Origin: an uncultured Pelagibacteraceae bacterium | Lineage (GTDB): Bacteria; Pseudomonadota; Alphaproteobacteria; Pelagibacterales; Pelagibacteraceae | DNA length: 64,000 nucleotides | Reading direction: 5' to 3' | NCBI GenBank assembly: GCA_902527215.1 | Contig: CABZOF010000001.1 | Coordinates: forward strand, 186,001-250,000 | In this document: one piece after another, positions 9,895 to 20,568 of the stretch | How the letters are laid out: each line of letters opens with the position of its first letter | Position numbering within the stretch: the first letter of the stretch is position 1 | The notes under the pieces: model-generated | Seen by the model: the letters and a program-made list of their open reading frames with translations, nothing else | Databases searched by the model: none | What the model was told of the DNA's origin: nothing | Program-made: the position numbers and the translations under genes

Positions 9895-10980
9895 ATGTCA
9901 TTTAATACTTTTGGAAAGTTATTTAGGTTTACCACTTGGGGAGAGTCTCATGGACCGGCTATTGGATGCGTTGTAGATGGCTGCCCTCCAAATATTCCAA
10001 TAAAAGAGAGTGATATACAAAAAGAACTTAATAAAAGAAAACCAGGACAATCTAAATTTACAACTCAAAGAAAAGAGGACGACAAAATTAATATTTTATC
10101 TGGTGTTTTTGAAGGTAGAACAACTGGAACTCCAATTTCCCTAATAATTTATAATAAGGATATGAGATCTAGAGACTATGAGACAATAAAGAATAAATTT
10201 AGACCAGGACACGCAGATTATACTTATTTCAAAAAATACGGTATCCGGGATTACAGAGGTGGTGGAAGACAATCTGCTCGCGAGACTGCGGCTAGAGTTG
10301 CGGCGGGTGCTATTGCAAAAATTGTTTTGAAAAGTAAAATTGGAAAGAAGTATCAAGCTGTTGGTGCTGTTACACAATTAGGCATATTAGGATGTGACTT
10401 AAAGAAATGGAAAGACAAAACAATTTCTAGTAACCCATTTTTTTGTCCTGATAAAACTGTTATTAAACTTTGGGAAAAATATTTACTTGGGATAAGAAAA
10501 GCTGGATCGTCTTGTGGCGCAATAATTGAAGTTAGAGCAAGAGGAGTTCCTTTGGGACTTGGAGCACCAATATACTCAAAATTAGATATGGATCTTGCGG
10601 CAGCAATGATGAGCATTAATGCTGTAAAGGGTGTAAATATTGGATCAGGAATGAACTCTGCAATGTTAACTGGTGAGGAAAACTCTGATGAAATTATAAA
10701 AAAAAAAGGTAAAACTAGTTTCAAATCAAATAATGCAGGAGGAATTCTTGGAGGAATATCTACTGGACAAGAAATAAATGTTTCATTTGCAGTAAAACCA
10801 ACATCATCTATTTTGTCATCGAGGAAAACAATCGATAGATTTGGGAAGAATACGACAATATCTGTAAAAGGAAGACACGACCCATGTGTTGGAATTAGAG
10901 CAGTTCCAATAGGAGAGGCGATGATGCATTGTGTAATTCTTGATCACTATTTAATGAATGCTGCTCAAAATAAAATTTAA
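9895..10980 (+). CDS. aroC: chorismate synthase
   Basis: Makes chorismate from EPSP using reduced FMN, the last shikimate step. The N-terminus [20 protein letters not shown] is the first family signature. Others are [34 protein letters not shown] and [15 protein letters not shown] with the trailing [13 protein letters not shown]. The 361-residue length is standard. The ATG is at 9895, with no recognisable SD upstream. The stop codon TAA interlocks with the dxs stop in TTAA (10977-10980). Confidence 0.97.
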   Translation: MSFNTFGKLFRFTTWGESHGPAIGCVVDGCPPNIPIKESDIQKELNKRKPGQSKFTTQRKEDDKINILSGVFEGRTTGTPISLIIYNKDMRSRDYETIKNKFRPGHADYTYFKKYGIRDYRGGGRQSARETAARVAAGAIAKIVLKSKIGKKYQAVGAVTQLGILGCDLKKWKDKTISSNPFFCPDKTVIKLWEKYLLGIRKAGSSCGAIIEVRARGVPLGLGAPIYSKLDMDLAAAMMSINAVKGVNIGSGMNSAMLTGEENSDEIIKKKGKTSFKSNNAGGILGGISTGQEINVSFAVKPTSSILSSRKTIDRFGKNTTISVKGRHDPCVGIRAVPIGEAMMHCVILDHYLMNAAQNKI

Positions 10981-12890
10981 TTAGATTTTTTAATTAAAAC
11001 TTTTGAATTTAAAGTATCTAATATTTTATTTTCAATACCAATAGAGTCTAAATTAGCAAGCTTATACATTAGCTCTGGTTTATCCTGATCAATAAATCTA
11101 TCAGGCAATATCATTGATCTAAATTTAAGATTGCTGTCTAATAAATTTTTTTCACTTAAAAATTGGCTCACGTGAGATCCAAATCCCCCTATTGAACCTT
11201 CTTCTATTGTAATCAAAACCTCATGTTCTGTAGCGATTTGCCATATTAGGTTTTCATCTAACGGTTTTGCAAATCTTGCATCAATAATAGAGATATCAAT
11301 TCCTTTTTTTATTAAATTTTCGGAAGCCAAAATACACTCCTGTAATCTTGCTCCAAAATTTAAAATTGCAACTTTTTTTCCTTCTTTAATTATTTTTGCT
11401 TTACCCAACTCAATTTTCTCATTTATATCAGGTAATTGAACCCCCACACCATTGCCCCTTGGATATCTAAAAGCTGATGGTCTATCGTTTATATCCATTG
11501 ATGTATTTATCATTCTTACAAGCTCGGCTTCATCACTTGCAGCCATTACCACAAAATTTGGTAATGTTGAAAGGTATGTTATATCAAAAGATCCAGCATG
11601 TGTTGGGCCATCAGCACCAACTAATCCCGCTCTGTCGATTGCAAATCTAACAGGTAAAGATTGTATGGCAACATCGTGGACTACTTGATCGTAAGCTCTT
11701 TGAAGAAACGTTGAGTATATTGCAGCGTAAGGTTTATACCCTTCAGTAGCCATACCTGCAGCAAAAGTAACAGCATGTTGTTCGGCTATCCCAACATCAA
11801 ACATTCTTTCTGGAAATTTTTTTCCGAATAAATCTATTCCTGTTCCTGACGGCATAGCGGCAGTTATGCCAACGACCTTACTATCTTTTTCTGCATGTTT
11901 GATTAATGAATTAGCAAATACTTTTGTATAAGAAGGAGTATTAGATTTAGACTTTTCTTGTTCTCCTGTTTTTACATTAAATTTTGAAACACCATGAAAT
12001 TTATCCACCGATTTTTCAGCAAACGAGTAACCTTTTCCTTTTTTAGTTTTAACATGGATTAAAATTGGTCCATCATAATTGATATCCTTTACATTATTAA
12101 ATACTGAGACCATTGAATCAATATCGTGTCCATCAATTGGTCCAATATAGTAAAATCCCATAGAATTAAATAATGTTCCACCCGTTACTGCAGATCTTAA
12201 AAAATCTTCAGCTTTTCCAGCTTGATTTTTAAATCTTTTTGAAAAAGCAGATATAATTAATTTTAATGTTTCTCTAAAACTAAAGTAAACTTTACCAGAT
12301 AAAATTTTTGCTAGATATTTTCTCATAGCACCAACAGGTTTTGAAATTGACATATCGTTATCATTTAAAACAACAATCATCTTTGTTTTGCTTCCACCTG
12401 CATTATTCATAGCCTCATAAGCCATACCAGCACTTATCGCCCCATCACCTATGACTGCAATTACGTTGCCTGATTTATTTGACAACTTATTAGCTACTGC
12501 TATTCCTAATGCAGATGAAATAGAAGTTGAACTATGAGCAGCACCAAATGGATCATACTCACTTTCTGATCTTTTTGTAAAACCTGATAATCCTTCACCT
12601 TTTCTAAGAGTTCTTATTTGTTTTTTTCTACCAGTTAATATTTTATGCGGATAAGTTTGATGCCCTACATCCCAAATTAATTTATCATGAGGAGTATTAA
12701 ATATATAGTGTAAGACAACAGTCAATTCTACAACTCCTAGTCCAGCGCCTAAATGCCCTCCTGTTTCAGAAACAACATCAATTAACTCTTGTCGAACCTC
12801 GTCTGCCAAAATTTTAATGTCAGATTGTGATAATTTTCTTACATCATCAGGAAAATTAATATTATCTAGAAATTTATAATTATTGCTCAC
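10977..12890 (-). CDS. dxs: 1-deoxy-D-xylulose-5-phosphate synthase
   Basis: Thiamine-diphosphate enzyme joining pyruvate and glyceraldehyde 3-phosphate; entry step of the MEP isoprenoid pathway and precursor source for pyridoxal. At 637 residues it is full length. It shows [35 protein letters not shown], the ThDP motif [16 protein letters not shown], and transketolase-like [18 protein letters not shown]. It starts in an overlap with the ispA stop (12887-12890), so dxs is translated after ispA in one transcript with xseB. The order xseB-ispA-dxs is common in proteobacteria. Confidence 0.97.
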   Translation of the reverse strand: MSNNYKFLDNINFPDDVRKLSQSDIKILADEVRQELIDVVSETGGHLGAGLGVVELTVVLHYIFNTPHDKLIWDVGHQTYPHKILTGRKKQIRTLRKGEGLSGFTKRSESEYDPFGAAHSSTSISSALGIAVANKLSNKSGNVIAVIGDGAISAGMAYEAMNNAGGSKTKMIVVLNDNDMSISKPVGAMRKYLAKILSGKVYFSFRETLKLIISAFSKRFKNQAGKAEDFLRSAVTGGTLFNSMGFYYIGPIDGHDIDSMVSVFNNVKDINYDGPILIHVKTKKGKGYSFAEKSVDKFHGVSKFNVKTGEQEKSKSNTPSYTKVFANSLIKHAEKDSKVVGITAAMPSGTGIDLFGKKFPERMFDVGIAEQHAVTFAAGMATEGYKPYAAIYSTFLQRAYDQVVHDVAIQSLPVRFAIDRAGLVGADGPTHAGSFDITYLSTLPNFVVMAASDEAELVRMINTSMDINDRPSAFRYPRGNGVGVQLPDINEKIELGKAKIIKEGKKVAILNFGARLQECILASENLIKKGIDISIIDARFAKPLDENLIWQIATEHEVLITIEEGSIGGFGSHVSQFLSEKNLLDSNLKFRSMILPDRFIDQDKPELMYKLANLDSIGIENKILDTLNSKVLIKKSN

Positions 12891-13756
12891 TTTGTTCTAT
12901 TTAAAATATAATTTATTGTTTCTCTAAAATCGTCGCCTTTTTCTCCAAAAATTTTTAAACTTTTAAATATTTTTAATTTTAAGTTATCTGCATATTTAAT
13001 AGTATTATTAGTGCCTAGTAAACTTATTAAAGTAGCTTTTCCCATTTTTAAATCTTTTTTGGTTTTTTTTCCTACATTTGATGTTTTGCCTCTTAAATCT
13101 ATCAAGTCATCAGCAATTTGAAATAATAATCCAATTTCGTTGCCTATTTTAGTAAACTTATTCAGGTATTTTGTTTTACCAGACATTATAATAGGGGCAA
13201 CACAACAGAAACTAAATAACTTTCCAGTTTTTTTAATTTGCATATTTATAATTTGTTTTTTATTTTTTTTAATTTTTTCATAACTTAAGTCTAAAAACTG
13301 CCCACCAGCAATTCCTGTATGTCCCGAGCTTTCGGAAAGTAGGTTTATTAATTCTATTTTTTTATGGTCGTCTAAATTTAATCTTTTTTCACTAAGAATT
13401 TGAAATGCAATAGTAAGTAAAGAATTGCCAGCAAGAATTGCAGTTGACTCGCTAAACTTTTTGTGTGTTGTCAATTTTCCTCTTCTCAAATTATCATTAT
13501 CCATACATGGTAAGTCATCATGTATTAATGAATAAGCATGTATACATTCAACTGCTGCTGCAACTTGCAAAATATTTTTTTTATCTACTTCGAATATAGA
13601 TCCAATATCAAAGAGTATTTTTGATCTTACCTTTTTACCTCCAGGTAAAAGTCCATAAAGCATTGGTTTGGTAAGTTCAGTTTTTTTTTGTTTGGAAAAA
13701 TATTTATAAAGATAATTGTTTGTTCTATTAACTATTTTATTTAACTTTTTTTGCAT
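12887..13756 (-). CDS. ispA: farnesyl diphosphate synthase (short-chain polyprenyl synthase)
   Basis: Condenses DMAPP/GPP with IPP to FPP, feeding both ubiquinone and undecaprenyl phosphate synthesis. Motifs are [14 protein letters not shown], the first Asp-rich region [20 protein letters not shown] with the two-residue insertion typical of type II FPP synthases, and the second [12 protein letters not shown]. Length is 289 residues. It overlaps xseB upstream by 20 bases and dxs downstream by 4 bases, so the three genes are tightly coupled. Confidence 0.93.
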   Translation of the reverse strand: MQKKLNKIVNRTNNYLYKYFSKQKKTELTKPMLYGLLPGGKKVRSKILFDIGSIFEVDKKNILQVAAAVECIHAYSLIHDDLPCMDNDNLRRGKLTTHKKFSESTAILAGNSLLTIAFQILSEKRLNLDDHKKIELINLLSESSGHTGIAGGQFLDLSYEKIKKNKKQIINMQIKKTGKLFSFCCVAPIIMSGKTKYLNKFTKIGNEIGLLFQIADDLIDLRGKTSNVGKKTKKDLKMGKATLISLLGTNNTIKYADNLKLKIFKSLKIFGEKGDDFRETINYILNRTK

Positions 13757-13991
13757 TTTTATTTGATTTTATATCTTTAATTTTAGAAATTGTTTTATCA
13801 GATATTTCTTTAAAATTTTTTTGGAATTTTTTTTCTATTAATCTGTTAATTTTTAATAAATTTGTGTAGTCTTCAGTTGTATTTTCTAGATTATTTCTAT
13901 TTTCCAAATTTTTAATAATTTCGTCTGCCAAATCAGTTAACTCATTTAAAGATTTTGACGCAATATCATCTGGCAAATTTTTTTCATTCAT
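13737..13991 (-). CDS. xseB: exodeoxyribonuclease VII small subunit
   Basis: An 84-residue helical protein rich in Lys, Asn and Glu. The SLNELTDLADEIIKNLE stretch matches the family pattern in which a short helix pair binds the XseA large subunit. The assignment rests mainly on position, immediately upstream of ispA and dxs, which is its usual place, and on size. The tail is longer and more Lys-rich than typical. XseA is not in the window. Confidence 0.75.
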   Translation of the reverse strand: MNEKNLPDDIASKSLNELTDLADEIIKNLENRNNLENTTEDYTNLLKINRLIEKKFQKNFKEISDKTISKIKDIKSNKNAKKVK

Positions 13992-14011
13992 ATATTAGTT
14001 TGTAATATTAT

Positions 14012-14944
14012 ATGAAAAAGAATGATTCAAATATTAAAAAAGCAATAAAATACTTAAATAATAATGAATGTATAGCAATCCCTACCGAGACAGTCTATGG
14101 ACTGGCAGGAAATGCGTACTCGGATAAAGCAGTTTCAAGTGTATATAAATTAAAAAAAAGACCTAGAAACAATCCTTTAATTACTCACTATTATAGTATT
14201 AATAGCTTAAAAAAAGATTGTGAAATTAATAATACTTTTATTAAACTTTACAAAAAATTTTGTCCAGGACCGATATCATTTGTTTTAAAATTAAAAAAGA
14301 CAAGTAAAATTTCAAAAATTATTACAAATAATTCAAATTCAGTAGCAGTAAGATTTCCAAGTCATCCTTTAACTAGAAAACTGTTAAAAAAAATTAATTA
14401 TCCACTTGCAGCACCTAGCGCAAATATTTCAACAAGTATAAGTCCTGTTTCAAAACAAGATGTGGTTGATGAATTTGGTCCTAAGTTAAAGTTTATCTTA
14501 GATGGTGGTTCTTCGAAAATAGGTTTAGAATCAACGATTATAAATCTTATTGGAAAACCTTATATTTTAAGATTAGGAGGAATAAATAGTAAATTAATCT
14601 ATAAGATAATTAATCAGTTAGAAAATAAGAATAAAAAAAAGATTAAAATAAAAGTTCCTGGTACTAGTAAACTGCATTATTCACCTGGAATCCCTGTGAG
14701 ACTAAATGCCAAAAAAAATTATCAGAATGAAGCATATATATTGATAAAAAAAAGAAAAAAATTAGATAAAAACCATTTTTATATAAGTAAGACAAATAAT
14801 TTAAAGCAAGCTGCAAAAAATTTATATAAGATTTTAAGAATAATAAAAAAAAAAGGTTACAAAAAAATTGCTATTGAAAAAATACCAAATATTAATATTG
14901 GTGAAGCTATCAATGATAGAATTTTAAGAGCATCAAAAAAATGA
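14012..14944 (+). CDS. L-threonylcarbamoyladenylate synthase (Sua5/YciO/YrdC type)
   Basis: Makes threonylcarbamoyl-AMP from threonine, bicarbonate and ATP for t6A37 in ANN-decoding tRNAs. The YrdC core (about residues 10-190) has IAIPTETVYGLAGNAYSD, KLKKRPRNNPLITH and a KINYPLAAPSANISTS segment. The extra C-terminal 110 residues contain KVPGTSKLHYSPGIPVRL, which places it in the longer Sua5 subtype rather than the short TsaC. The start lies only 20 bases from the divergent xseB start. The stop overlaps the ABC ATPase start by 4 bases. Confidence 0.92.
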   Translation: MKKNDSNIKKAIKYLNNNECIAIPTETVYGLAGNAYSDKAVSSVYKLKKRPRNNPLITHYYSINSLKKDCEINNTFIKLYKKFCPGPISFVLKLKKTSKISKIITNNSNSVAVRFPSHPLTRKLLKKINYPLAAPSANISTSISPVSKQDVVDEFGPKLKFILDGGSSKIGLESTIINLIGKPYILRLGGINSKLIYKIINQLENKNKKKIKIKVPGTSKLHYSPGIPVRLNAKKNYQNEAYILIKKRKKLDKNHFYISKTNNLKQAAKNLYKILRIIKKKGYKKIAIEKIPNINIGEAINDRILRASKK

Positions 14945-15678
14945 AAAATTTAATTGAAGTTCAAAACATAAAAAAAAACTATGGCAAAAAAGAAGCTGTA
15001 AAAGGAATATCTTTTAATGTTGAGGAAGATGAAATTTTAGGTTTACTTGGTCCTAATGGATCTGGAAAAACAACAACTATTGGAATGTTGCTAGGCTTGC
15101 TTAAACCTACAAGTGGTCAAATATTTATCAATAATCTTAAACTTGAAGAAAATAGAATTCAAATTCTTGAAATGATTAATTTTATATCTCCATATATTGA
15201 ACTGCCCAAAAAACTTACAGTGAAACAGAATTTATATGTTTATTCTAAACTTTATAAAGTTAAAAATATTAAGGAACGAATTGAGTATTTGTCGGAAAAG
15301 TTAAGAATAGGTGAATTATTAAACAGTATTACCGGGGAACTTTCATCAGGTCAAAAAAATAGAGTAAGTTTAGCCAAAGCCCTAGTTAATGAACCAAAAG
15401 TTCTGCTACTTGACGAACCAACTGCTTCTTTAGACCCAGAAGTAGGAGATTTTGTTAGAACATTTTTAGAAGATTATAAAAAAGAAAAAAAAATTTCGAT
15501 ACTTTTAGCTTCTCATAATATGAATGAAGTCACGCGTTTATGCAAATCTGTATTAATGATGAAAAATGGAGAAATAATAGACCAAGGTAAACCTGAAGAT
15601 TTAATTACAAAACATGGTAGAACAAATTTAGAGGAAGTTTTTTTAAAACTATCAAGGAGTAAAAGTGAGTATAACTAG
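14941..15678 (+). CDS. ABC-2 type exporter, ATP-binding subunit
   Basis: Cytoplasmic ATPase of an ABC export system. Walker A is LLGPNGSGKTTTIGML (near residues 34-49), the signature motif is ITGELSSGQKNRVSLAKALV, and Walker B is VLLLDEPTASLDPEVG with the H-loop in ILLASHNMNEVTRL. The sequence is of the NodI/DrrA/CcmA-like class paired with ABC-2 permeases. It overlaps Sua5 by 4 bases and the permease by 14. The substrate cannot be inferred. Confidence 0.9.
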   Translation: MKNLIEVQNIKKNYGKKEAVKGISFNVEEDEILGLLGPNGSGKTTTIGMLLGLLKPTSGQIFINNLKLEENRIQILEMINFISPYIELPKKLTVKQNLYVYSKLYKVKNIKERIEYLSEKLRIGELLNSITGELSSGQKNRVSLAKALVNEPKVLLLDEPTASLDPEVGDFVRTFLEDYKKEKKISILLASHNMNEVTRLCKSVLMMKNGEIIDQGKPEDLITKHGRTNLEEVFLKLSRSKSEYN

Positions 15679-16456
15679 AATATACGGTTTGTTTTTAAGG
15701 CATTTTTATCTAATCACTAGATCATTTCCTAGAATATTAGATCTAGTTTATTGGCCATCTATTCAAATTACATTATGGGGATTTATATCTAATTTTTTTG
15801 CAACTCACACAACTTATTACAATAATGCAGTTGGTGTAATCCTCACGTGTGCAATTCTTTATGATTTTTTGTTTAGGACAAGTATTGGTTTCAATATGCT
15901 TTTTTTGGAAGAAATTTGGAGTAGAAATTTTACTAATCTTTTCATAGCACCAATGAGAATTGGTGAGATTTTAACCTCACTTGTTATAACTGCTTTAATT
16001 AGATCACTAATTGGCCTTGTTCCAGCAATTTTACTTACATCCCCATTGTTTGGAATTTCAATTTTAGATTTAGGAATATTTTTATTTTTTCTTTTTTTAA
16101 GTCTTTATATTTTTGGTATCACACTTGGTATTTTAGTTTCTTCAGGTCTGCTTAGATTTGGTCCATCATTTGAAAATATAGCATGGTCAACAATGTTTTT
16201 ATTGGCACCTTTTGGATGCATTTATTATCCAATAGAAACTCTTCCAGAAATATTTCAAAAAATAGCATATGTTCTGCCATTAGTTTACATATTCGAAGAG
16301 GCTAGAAATATTTTAATTAACCAAACAGTTAATGTTCAAAATGTTTACTATGCGTTTATGTGGAATGCTTTTTATTTCTCTCTTTCAATTATTTTATTTT
16401 ATTATTCTTTCAGTGCAGCAAAAAATAAGGGTACTTTAATTAATATGGGTGAATAA
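15665..16456 (+). CDS. ABC-2 type exporter, permease subunit
   Basis: Membrane partner of the preceding ATPase. The 263-residue protein has about six hydrophobic segments (for example near residues 27-45, 57-75, 105-125, 136-160, 175-192 and 235-255). The segment LFIAPMRIGEILTSLV and the late APFGCIYYPIETLPEIFQ are typical of ABC-2 permeases (NodJ-like group). It starts at GTG (15665) inside the ATPase gene. Its TAA at 16454-16456 directly abuts the 3' CCA end of the opposite-strand tRNA-Arg. Confidence 0.88.
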   Translation: MSITRIYGLFLRHFYLITRSFPRILDLVYWPSIQITLWGFISNFFATHTTYYNNAVGVILTCAILYDFLFRTSIGFNMLFLEEIWSRNFTNLFIAPMRIGEILTSLVITALIRSLIGLVPAILLTSPLFGISILDLGIFLFFLFLSLYIFGITLGILVSSGLLRFGPSFENIAWSTMFLLAPFGCIYYPIETLPEIFQKIAYVLPLVYIFEEARNILINQTVNVQNVYYAFMWNAFYFSLSIILFYYSFSAAKNKGTLINMGE

Positions 16457-16533
16457 TGGTGCGCCCGCAAGGAGTCGAACCCTGAACCTCCAGAGCCGAA
16501 ATCTGGCGCTCTATCCAGTTGAGCTACAAGCGC
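16457..16533 (-). tRNA. tRNA-Arg (anticodon TCG)
   Basis: A 77-base cloverleaf on the minus strand, beginning GCGCTTGTAGCTC and ending GGGCGCACCA with CCA encoded. The anticodon stem CCAGA/TCTGG encloses the loop TTTCGGC, giving anticodon TCG (complement at 16497-16499), which reads CGA and related Arg codons. The T-loop GGTTCGACTCC is normal. It is immediately flanked by the ABC permease stop (0 bases) and by the rluD start 21 bases from its 5' end. Confidence 0.95.
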
Positions 16534-16554
16534 ATATTGTATATTTATATCAAT

Positions 16555-17532
16555 ATGAAAAGTTTTATAAATATAAAAGTTAAAAATAAAGAAAAAAATT
16601 TAAGAATAGACATTCTATTATCCAATCAGGATGACAAATTAAGTAGGTCAAGAGTAAAAAGTTTAATTTTAGAAAATAAATTAAAAATTAATAATATTAT
16701 TATTAACGACCCCTCTAAGAAAATTAAATTGAATGATGAAATTTATTTTGAGATCTCAGAGCCAGAAAAAGAGACTCTTGAGCCATTTAAATATCCACTT
16801 GATATTGTTCATGAAGACAAAGATTTAATAGTTATCAATAAATCTGCAGGAATTTCTATGCATCCTGGGCCAGGAAATTATGATAATACAATTGTAAATG
16901 CATTGATAAATTATGATAACAAAAATTTATCAAATATTGGGAACGAATTAAGACCTGGAATTGTTCACAGGATTGACAAAGATACATCTGGATTAATAGT
17001 TGTTGCCAAAAATAATATTTCACACGAAAATTTGTCAAAACAATTTTCTGATCATTCTATTACACGAGTTTACCAAGCTCTAGTCTGGGGTAAAATAAGA
17101 CCTCAAAATGGAAAAATAGAGACTTTTATAACTCGAAGTTCAAGAAACAGACAAATGATGGAAGTTTCATTTAAGAAAGGCAAAAAGGCTGTGACCAATT
17201 ATAAAACTTTGGAAATTTTTGAAGATGAAAAAATTCCAACATTTAGTCTTGTTGAATGTAAACTAGAAACCGGAAGAACGCATCAAATAAGAGTTCATTT
17301 GTCTTACAAAGGTAATAATATTTTAGGTGACAAGAAATATAAAAAAAAATTTAAAAAATTTGTAGGTATTGATAGTGAGATTGAGGATAGTATAATCAGT
17401 CTTAATAGACAATTTTTACATGCGAAAACTATCGGCTTTAATCATCCTAGTAATAATACAAGACTTGAATTTACATCAAATTTACCATCAGATTTAGAAC
17501 AAATTTTAAAAAAACTAAGAAAAATCAAGTAA
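16555..17532 (+). CDS. rluD: RluD-type 23S rRNA pseudouridine synthase
   Basis: Isomerises uridines to pseudouridine in 23S rRNA; the closest family is RluD. It has an N-terminal S4 RNA-binding domain (LSRSRVKSLILENKLKIN, about residues 30-80), a catalytic domain with HRIDKDTSGLIVVAKN that carries the catalytic Asp, and the conserved ETGRTHQIRVHLSYKG. The ATG at 16555 is chosen. The frame stays open 12 codons further upstream, but that would run over the tRNA-Arg gene and add non-conserved residues. Length is 325 residues, normal for RluD. Confidence 0.93.
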   Translation: MKSFINIKVKNKEKNLRIDILLSNQDDKLSRSRVKSLILENKLKINNIIINDPSKKIKLNDEIYFEISEPEKETLEPFKYPLDIVHEDKDLIVINKSAGISMHPGPGNYDNTIVNALINYDNKNLSNIGNELRPGIVHRIDKDTSGLIVVAKNNISHENLSKQFSDHSITRVYQALVWGKIRPQNGKIETFITRSSRNRQMMEVSFKKGKKAVTNYKTLEIFEDEKIPTFSLVECKLETGRTHQIRVHLSYKGNNILGDKKYKKKFKKFVGIDSEIEDSIISLNRQFLHAKTIGFNHPSNNTRLEFTSNLPSDLEQILKKLRKIK

Positions 17533-17578
17533 TAAAATCATTGTAAAAATTTAATTATTTATTAAATAAATACTTCGA

Positions 17579-18469
17579 ATGAATAAAAATACTTACAACT
17601 TACCAGCACTTTCAAATGAAGGTGGATTAGCTGCTTATCTTGCTCAAATTAAGAAATTTCCAATGCTTGCAGCTGAGGAAGAGTATATGTTAGCTAAAAA
17701 TTGGCAATCAACTGGAAACGTTAAATCCGCTGAAAAGCTTGTTACTAGCCATTTGAGACTAGTTGCAAAGATAGCAATGGGTTACAAAGGTTACGGTTTA
17801 CCTCTTAATGAGATGATATCTGAAGGTAACGTGGGATTAATGCAGGCTGTAAAAAAATTTGAGCCAGAAAAAGGTTTTAGACTTGCAACTTATGCAATGT
17901 GGTGGATCAAAGCTTCTATACAAGAATATATATTGAGATCATGGAGTTTAGTAAAGATAGGAACAACAACAGCACAGAAAAAACTTTTTTTTAACCTAAA
18001 AAAAATTAAAAACCAAATAGCTCCACGGTCAGAGGGAGATCTAAGACAAGAACATGTTCAGGATATAGCTAAAAGACTTTCAGTAAGTGAAAGTGAAGTT
18101 GTTTCAATGAATAGAAGACTTTCAGGAAAAGAACAATCTTTAAATGCACCAATAGGTGAAGATGGGGATCAGTGGCAAGACTGGGTAGTTGATAATGAAA
18201 TGGATCATGAATTAAAAATTGCTCAAAGTGATGAAATGGAACAAAGAAAAGATCTACTTGAAGATTCAATTAAGATTTTAAATGAACGAGAAAAAAAGAT
18301 TTTATACTCTAGAAGATTAACTGATGAACCTGTAACTTTAGACGAGCTGAGTAAAAAATATAAAATAAGTAGAGAAAGGGTAAGACAAATAGAAAATAAA
18401 GCTTTTGAAAAACTACAAAAGCATATGCTAAATTCTGCAAAGTCGAAAAATTTGCTACCAGCAAATTAG
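17579..18469 (+). CDS. rpoH: heat-shock sigma factor sigma-32
   Basis: Directs RNA polymerase to heat-shock promoters. The 296-residue protein shows region 2 ([20 protein letters not shown], then [20 protein letters not shown]), the RpoH box QKKLFFNL near residues 133-140, which separates it from RpoD, and region 4 ([20 protein letters not shown]). It is 46 bases downstream of rluD. Its TAG overlaps the stop of convergent purA in TTAG (18466-18469). The thermosensor structure known for E. coli rpoH mRNA cannot be judged by eye. Confidence 0.95.
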   Translation: MNKNTYNLPALSNEGGLAAYLAQIKKFPMLAAEEEYMLAKNWQSTGNVKSAEKLVTSHLRLVAKIAMGYKGYGLPLNEMISEGNVGLMQAVKKFEPEKGFRLATYAMWWIKASIQEYILRSWSLVKIGTTTAQKKLFFNLKKIKNQIAPRSEGDLRQEHVQDIAKRLSVSESEVVSMNRRLSGKEQSLNAPIGEDGDQWQDWVVDNEMDHELKIAQSDEMEQRKDLLEDSIKILNEREKKILYSRRLTDEPVTLDELSKKYKISRERVRQIENKAFEKLQKHMLNSAKSKNLLPAN

Positions 18470-19758
18470 ATATTAAAAGGATCCTGAATTAAGATTGTAT
18501 CATTTCTCTCTGGACTTGTGGAAATACTGGAAATTCTAGTCTCAACAAATTTTTCTAACTCTTTTATATAATTTTTTGCATTTTCCGGTAATTCCTCAAA
18601 TTTTTTTATACCCACTGTTGAAGATTTCCAACCTTTAAAGGAATTGTATATTGGTTTAACCATAAACTGATCATCCACTGAAGCTGGAAGGTAGTCAAAT
18701 TTTTTACCATTTATCTCGTAAGCAATGCACATTTTAATTTCATCTAGTTCGTCTAAAACGTCTAGTTTGGTTAATGCAATTCCATCAATTCCTGAAATTT
18801 TTAGAGTTTGTCTCACAAGGACTCCATCAAACCAACCACATCTTCTCTTTCGACTTGTGACGGTTCCGAATTCTTTTCCTCTTGTACCAAGTAAGTCACC
18901 AATCTCATCTGTTAATTCAGTTGGAAAAGGACCTTCTCCAACTCTAGTTGTATATGCTTTTGTAATGCCTAAAACATAATTAATGGAGTTTATACCACAA
19001 CCTGAGCCAGTTGCTGCAGACGAAGCGACAGTGTTGGATGAGGTTACAAATGGATAAGTCCCATGATCTACATCTAAAAGAACTCCTTGAGCACCTTCAA
19101 ATAATATTTTTTTGTTTTGTGATTTTAATTCATCTATTTTTTTCCATACTGGCTGTGAAAATTGAAGTATTTGTGGCGCAATATTTAACAAATCTTTTTT
19201 TAATCTCTCTTTTTTAAATTCAGTTTTTCCTAAACCTTTTCTTATGGCATTATGATGATTTAAAACTACATCTAATCTCTTATCTAAATTATTTTCTGAT
19301 GCAAGATCCATTACTCTTATTGATCTTCTGCCAATCTTATCTTCATAAGCTGGTCCTATTCCTCTTCTTGTAGTACCTATTTTGGATTTTCCTGCTGAGT
19401 CTTCTCTAATCTCATCCATTTCTTTATGAAATGGCAAGATAAGAGTAGCTGCCTCTGATAAAATTAAATTTTTAGAATTAACTTCTACATTTTTAGATTT
19501 AATTTCGTCAATCTCATCTAGAAGTGCCCATGGATCAACCACTACTCCATTTCCAATTATAGATATTTTGTTCTTTCTAACTATTCCTGATGGCAACAGT
19601 CTTAATTTATAAACTACACCGTCTATAACAAGAGTATGACCAGCATTATGTCCGCCTTGGAATCTTACTATTACATCAGCCTCGCTAGAGAGCCAATCAA
19701 CAATTTTTCCTTTTCCTTCATCTCCCCACTGTGAACCGACTACAACTACATTTTTCAT
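18466..19758 (-). CDS. purA: adenylosuccinate synthetase
   Basis: GTP-dependent conversion of IMP and aspartate to adenylosuccinate, the first step from IMP to AMP. The 430-residue protein begins [20 protein letters not shown] (GTP loop, catalytic Asp/His region), followed by [23 protein letters not shown] and [19 protein letters not shown]. The C-terminal QDPFNI is degenerate but in place. The start overlaps the thiD stop by 4 bases, extending a minus-strand run glmM-thiD-purA. Confidence 0.97.
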   Translation of the reverse strand: MKNVVVVGSQWGDEGKGKIVDWLSSEADVIVRFQGGHNAGHTLVIDGVVYKLRLLPSGIVRKNKISIIGNGVVVDPWALLDEIDEIKSKNVEVNSKNLILSEAATLILPFHKEMDEIREDSAGKSKIGTTRRGIGPAYEDKIGRRSIRVMDLASENNLDKRLDVVLNHHNAIRKGLGKTEFKKERLKKDLLNIAPQILQFSQPVWKKIDELKSQNKKILFEGAQGVLLDVDHGTYPFVTSSNTVASSAATGSGCGINSINYVLGITKAYTTRVGEGPFPTELTDEIGDLLGTRGKEFGTVTSRKRRCGWFDGVLVRQTLKISGIDGIALTKLDVLDELDEIKMCIAYEINGKKFDYLPASVDDQFMVKPIYNSFKGWKSSTVGIKKFEELPENAKNYIKELEKFVETRISSISTSPERNDTILIQDPFNI

Positions 19759-20567
19759 CTAAAATTTTTTTTAATTTGTATACTATTTAAGTGGTTTACA
19801 GGACCTTGACCTTTCCCCAAGTTTGGTTGTGTTCTTAATGAATGATTTACATATTTAATTGCCATTTCACAAGATTTCTTTAAAGTTTTTCCACATGAAA
19901 AGTAAGTAGTTATAGCGCTAGAAAGAGTGCAACCAGTGCCATGGCTATTTTTTGTATTTATTTTCTTATTTTTAAAGATTAAGAATTCTTTTTTATTAAT
20001 AAATACATCTTGAATATTTTTATAATTTAAATGACCACCTTTAATTAGGACATTTTTTGCACCCAATTCTATTAAATAGTTACCTGCTAAAATTACATCC
20101 TCGATAGTTGATATTTTCAAATTGGTTAAAACTTCAGCCTCAGGTATATTTGGTGTAATTAAATCTGCTTCAGACAAAAGTTTATATTTTAAAATTTTAA
20201 TAGCTGGGTCATTAATTAACTTTTTTCCACCCTTTGCCACCATCACTGGATCTAATATTATTTTTTTTGCTTTTATCTTTTTTAATGATTTTATTACTGA
20301 ATTTATAACCTCTTTTGAATGAAGCATTCCTATTTTGACAGCGTCTGGTTTTATATCTTTTGCAGTAAATTCAATTTGATTTGAAATTTCTTTACCATTC
20401 ACTGGAATAATTGATTTAACACCTGTCGTGTTTTGTGAAGTTATAGCAGTTATAGCAGTCATAGCATATGAACCAAGCGATGTGACAGTTTTAATGTCTG
20501 CTTGTATGCCTGCACCTCCAGAAGAATCTGATCCAGCTATAATTAAAATTTTTGATTTTATTTTCAA
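19755..20567 (-). CDS. thiD: hydroxymethylpyrimidine (phosphate) kinase
   Basis: Phosphorylates HMP and HMP-P to HMP-PP for thiamine synthesis. Motifs are [20 protein letters not shown] at the N-terminus, [13 protein letters not shown], and the ribokinase-family catalytic signature [20 protein letters not shown], with Asp replaced by Ser-His around the usual GxGC loop but the GTGCTLS core intact. It is one base from the glmM stop and overlaps purA, so there is no leader where a TPP riboswitch could sit. It pairs metabolically with thiE at 39778. Confidence 0.93.
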   Translation of the reverse strand: MKIKSKILIIAGSDSSGGAGIQADIKTVTSLGSYAMTAITAITSQNTTGVKSIIPVNGKEISNQIEFTAKDIKPDAVKIGMLHSKEVINSVIKSLKKIKAKKIILDPVMVAKGGKKLINDPAIKILKYKLLSEADLITPNIPEAEVLTNLKISTIEDVILAGNYLIELGAKNVLIKGGHLNYKNIQDVFINKKEFLIFKNKKINTKNSHGTGCTLSSAITTYFSCGKTLKKSCEMAIKYVNHSLRTQPNLGKGQGPVNHLNSIQIKKNFR

Positions 20568-20568
20568 A

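Noticed and set aside
16519..16554. Upstream extension of rluD by 12 codons
   Set aside because: It would overlap the 5' part of tRNA-Arg; the S4 domain begins after the ATG at 16555.
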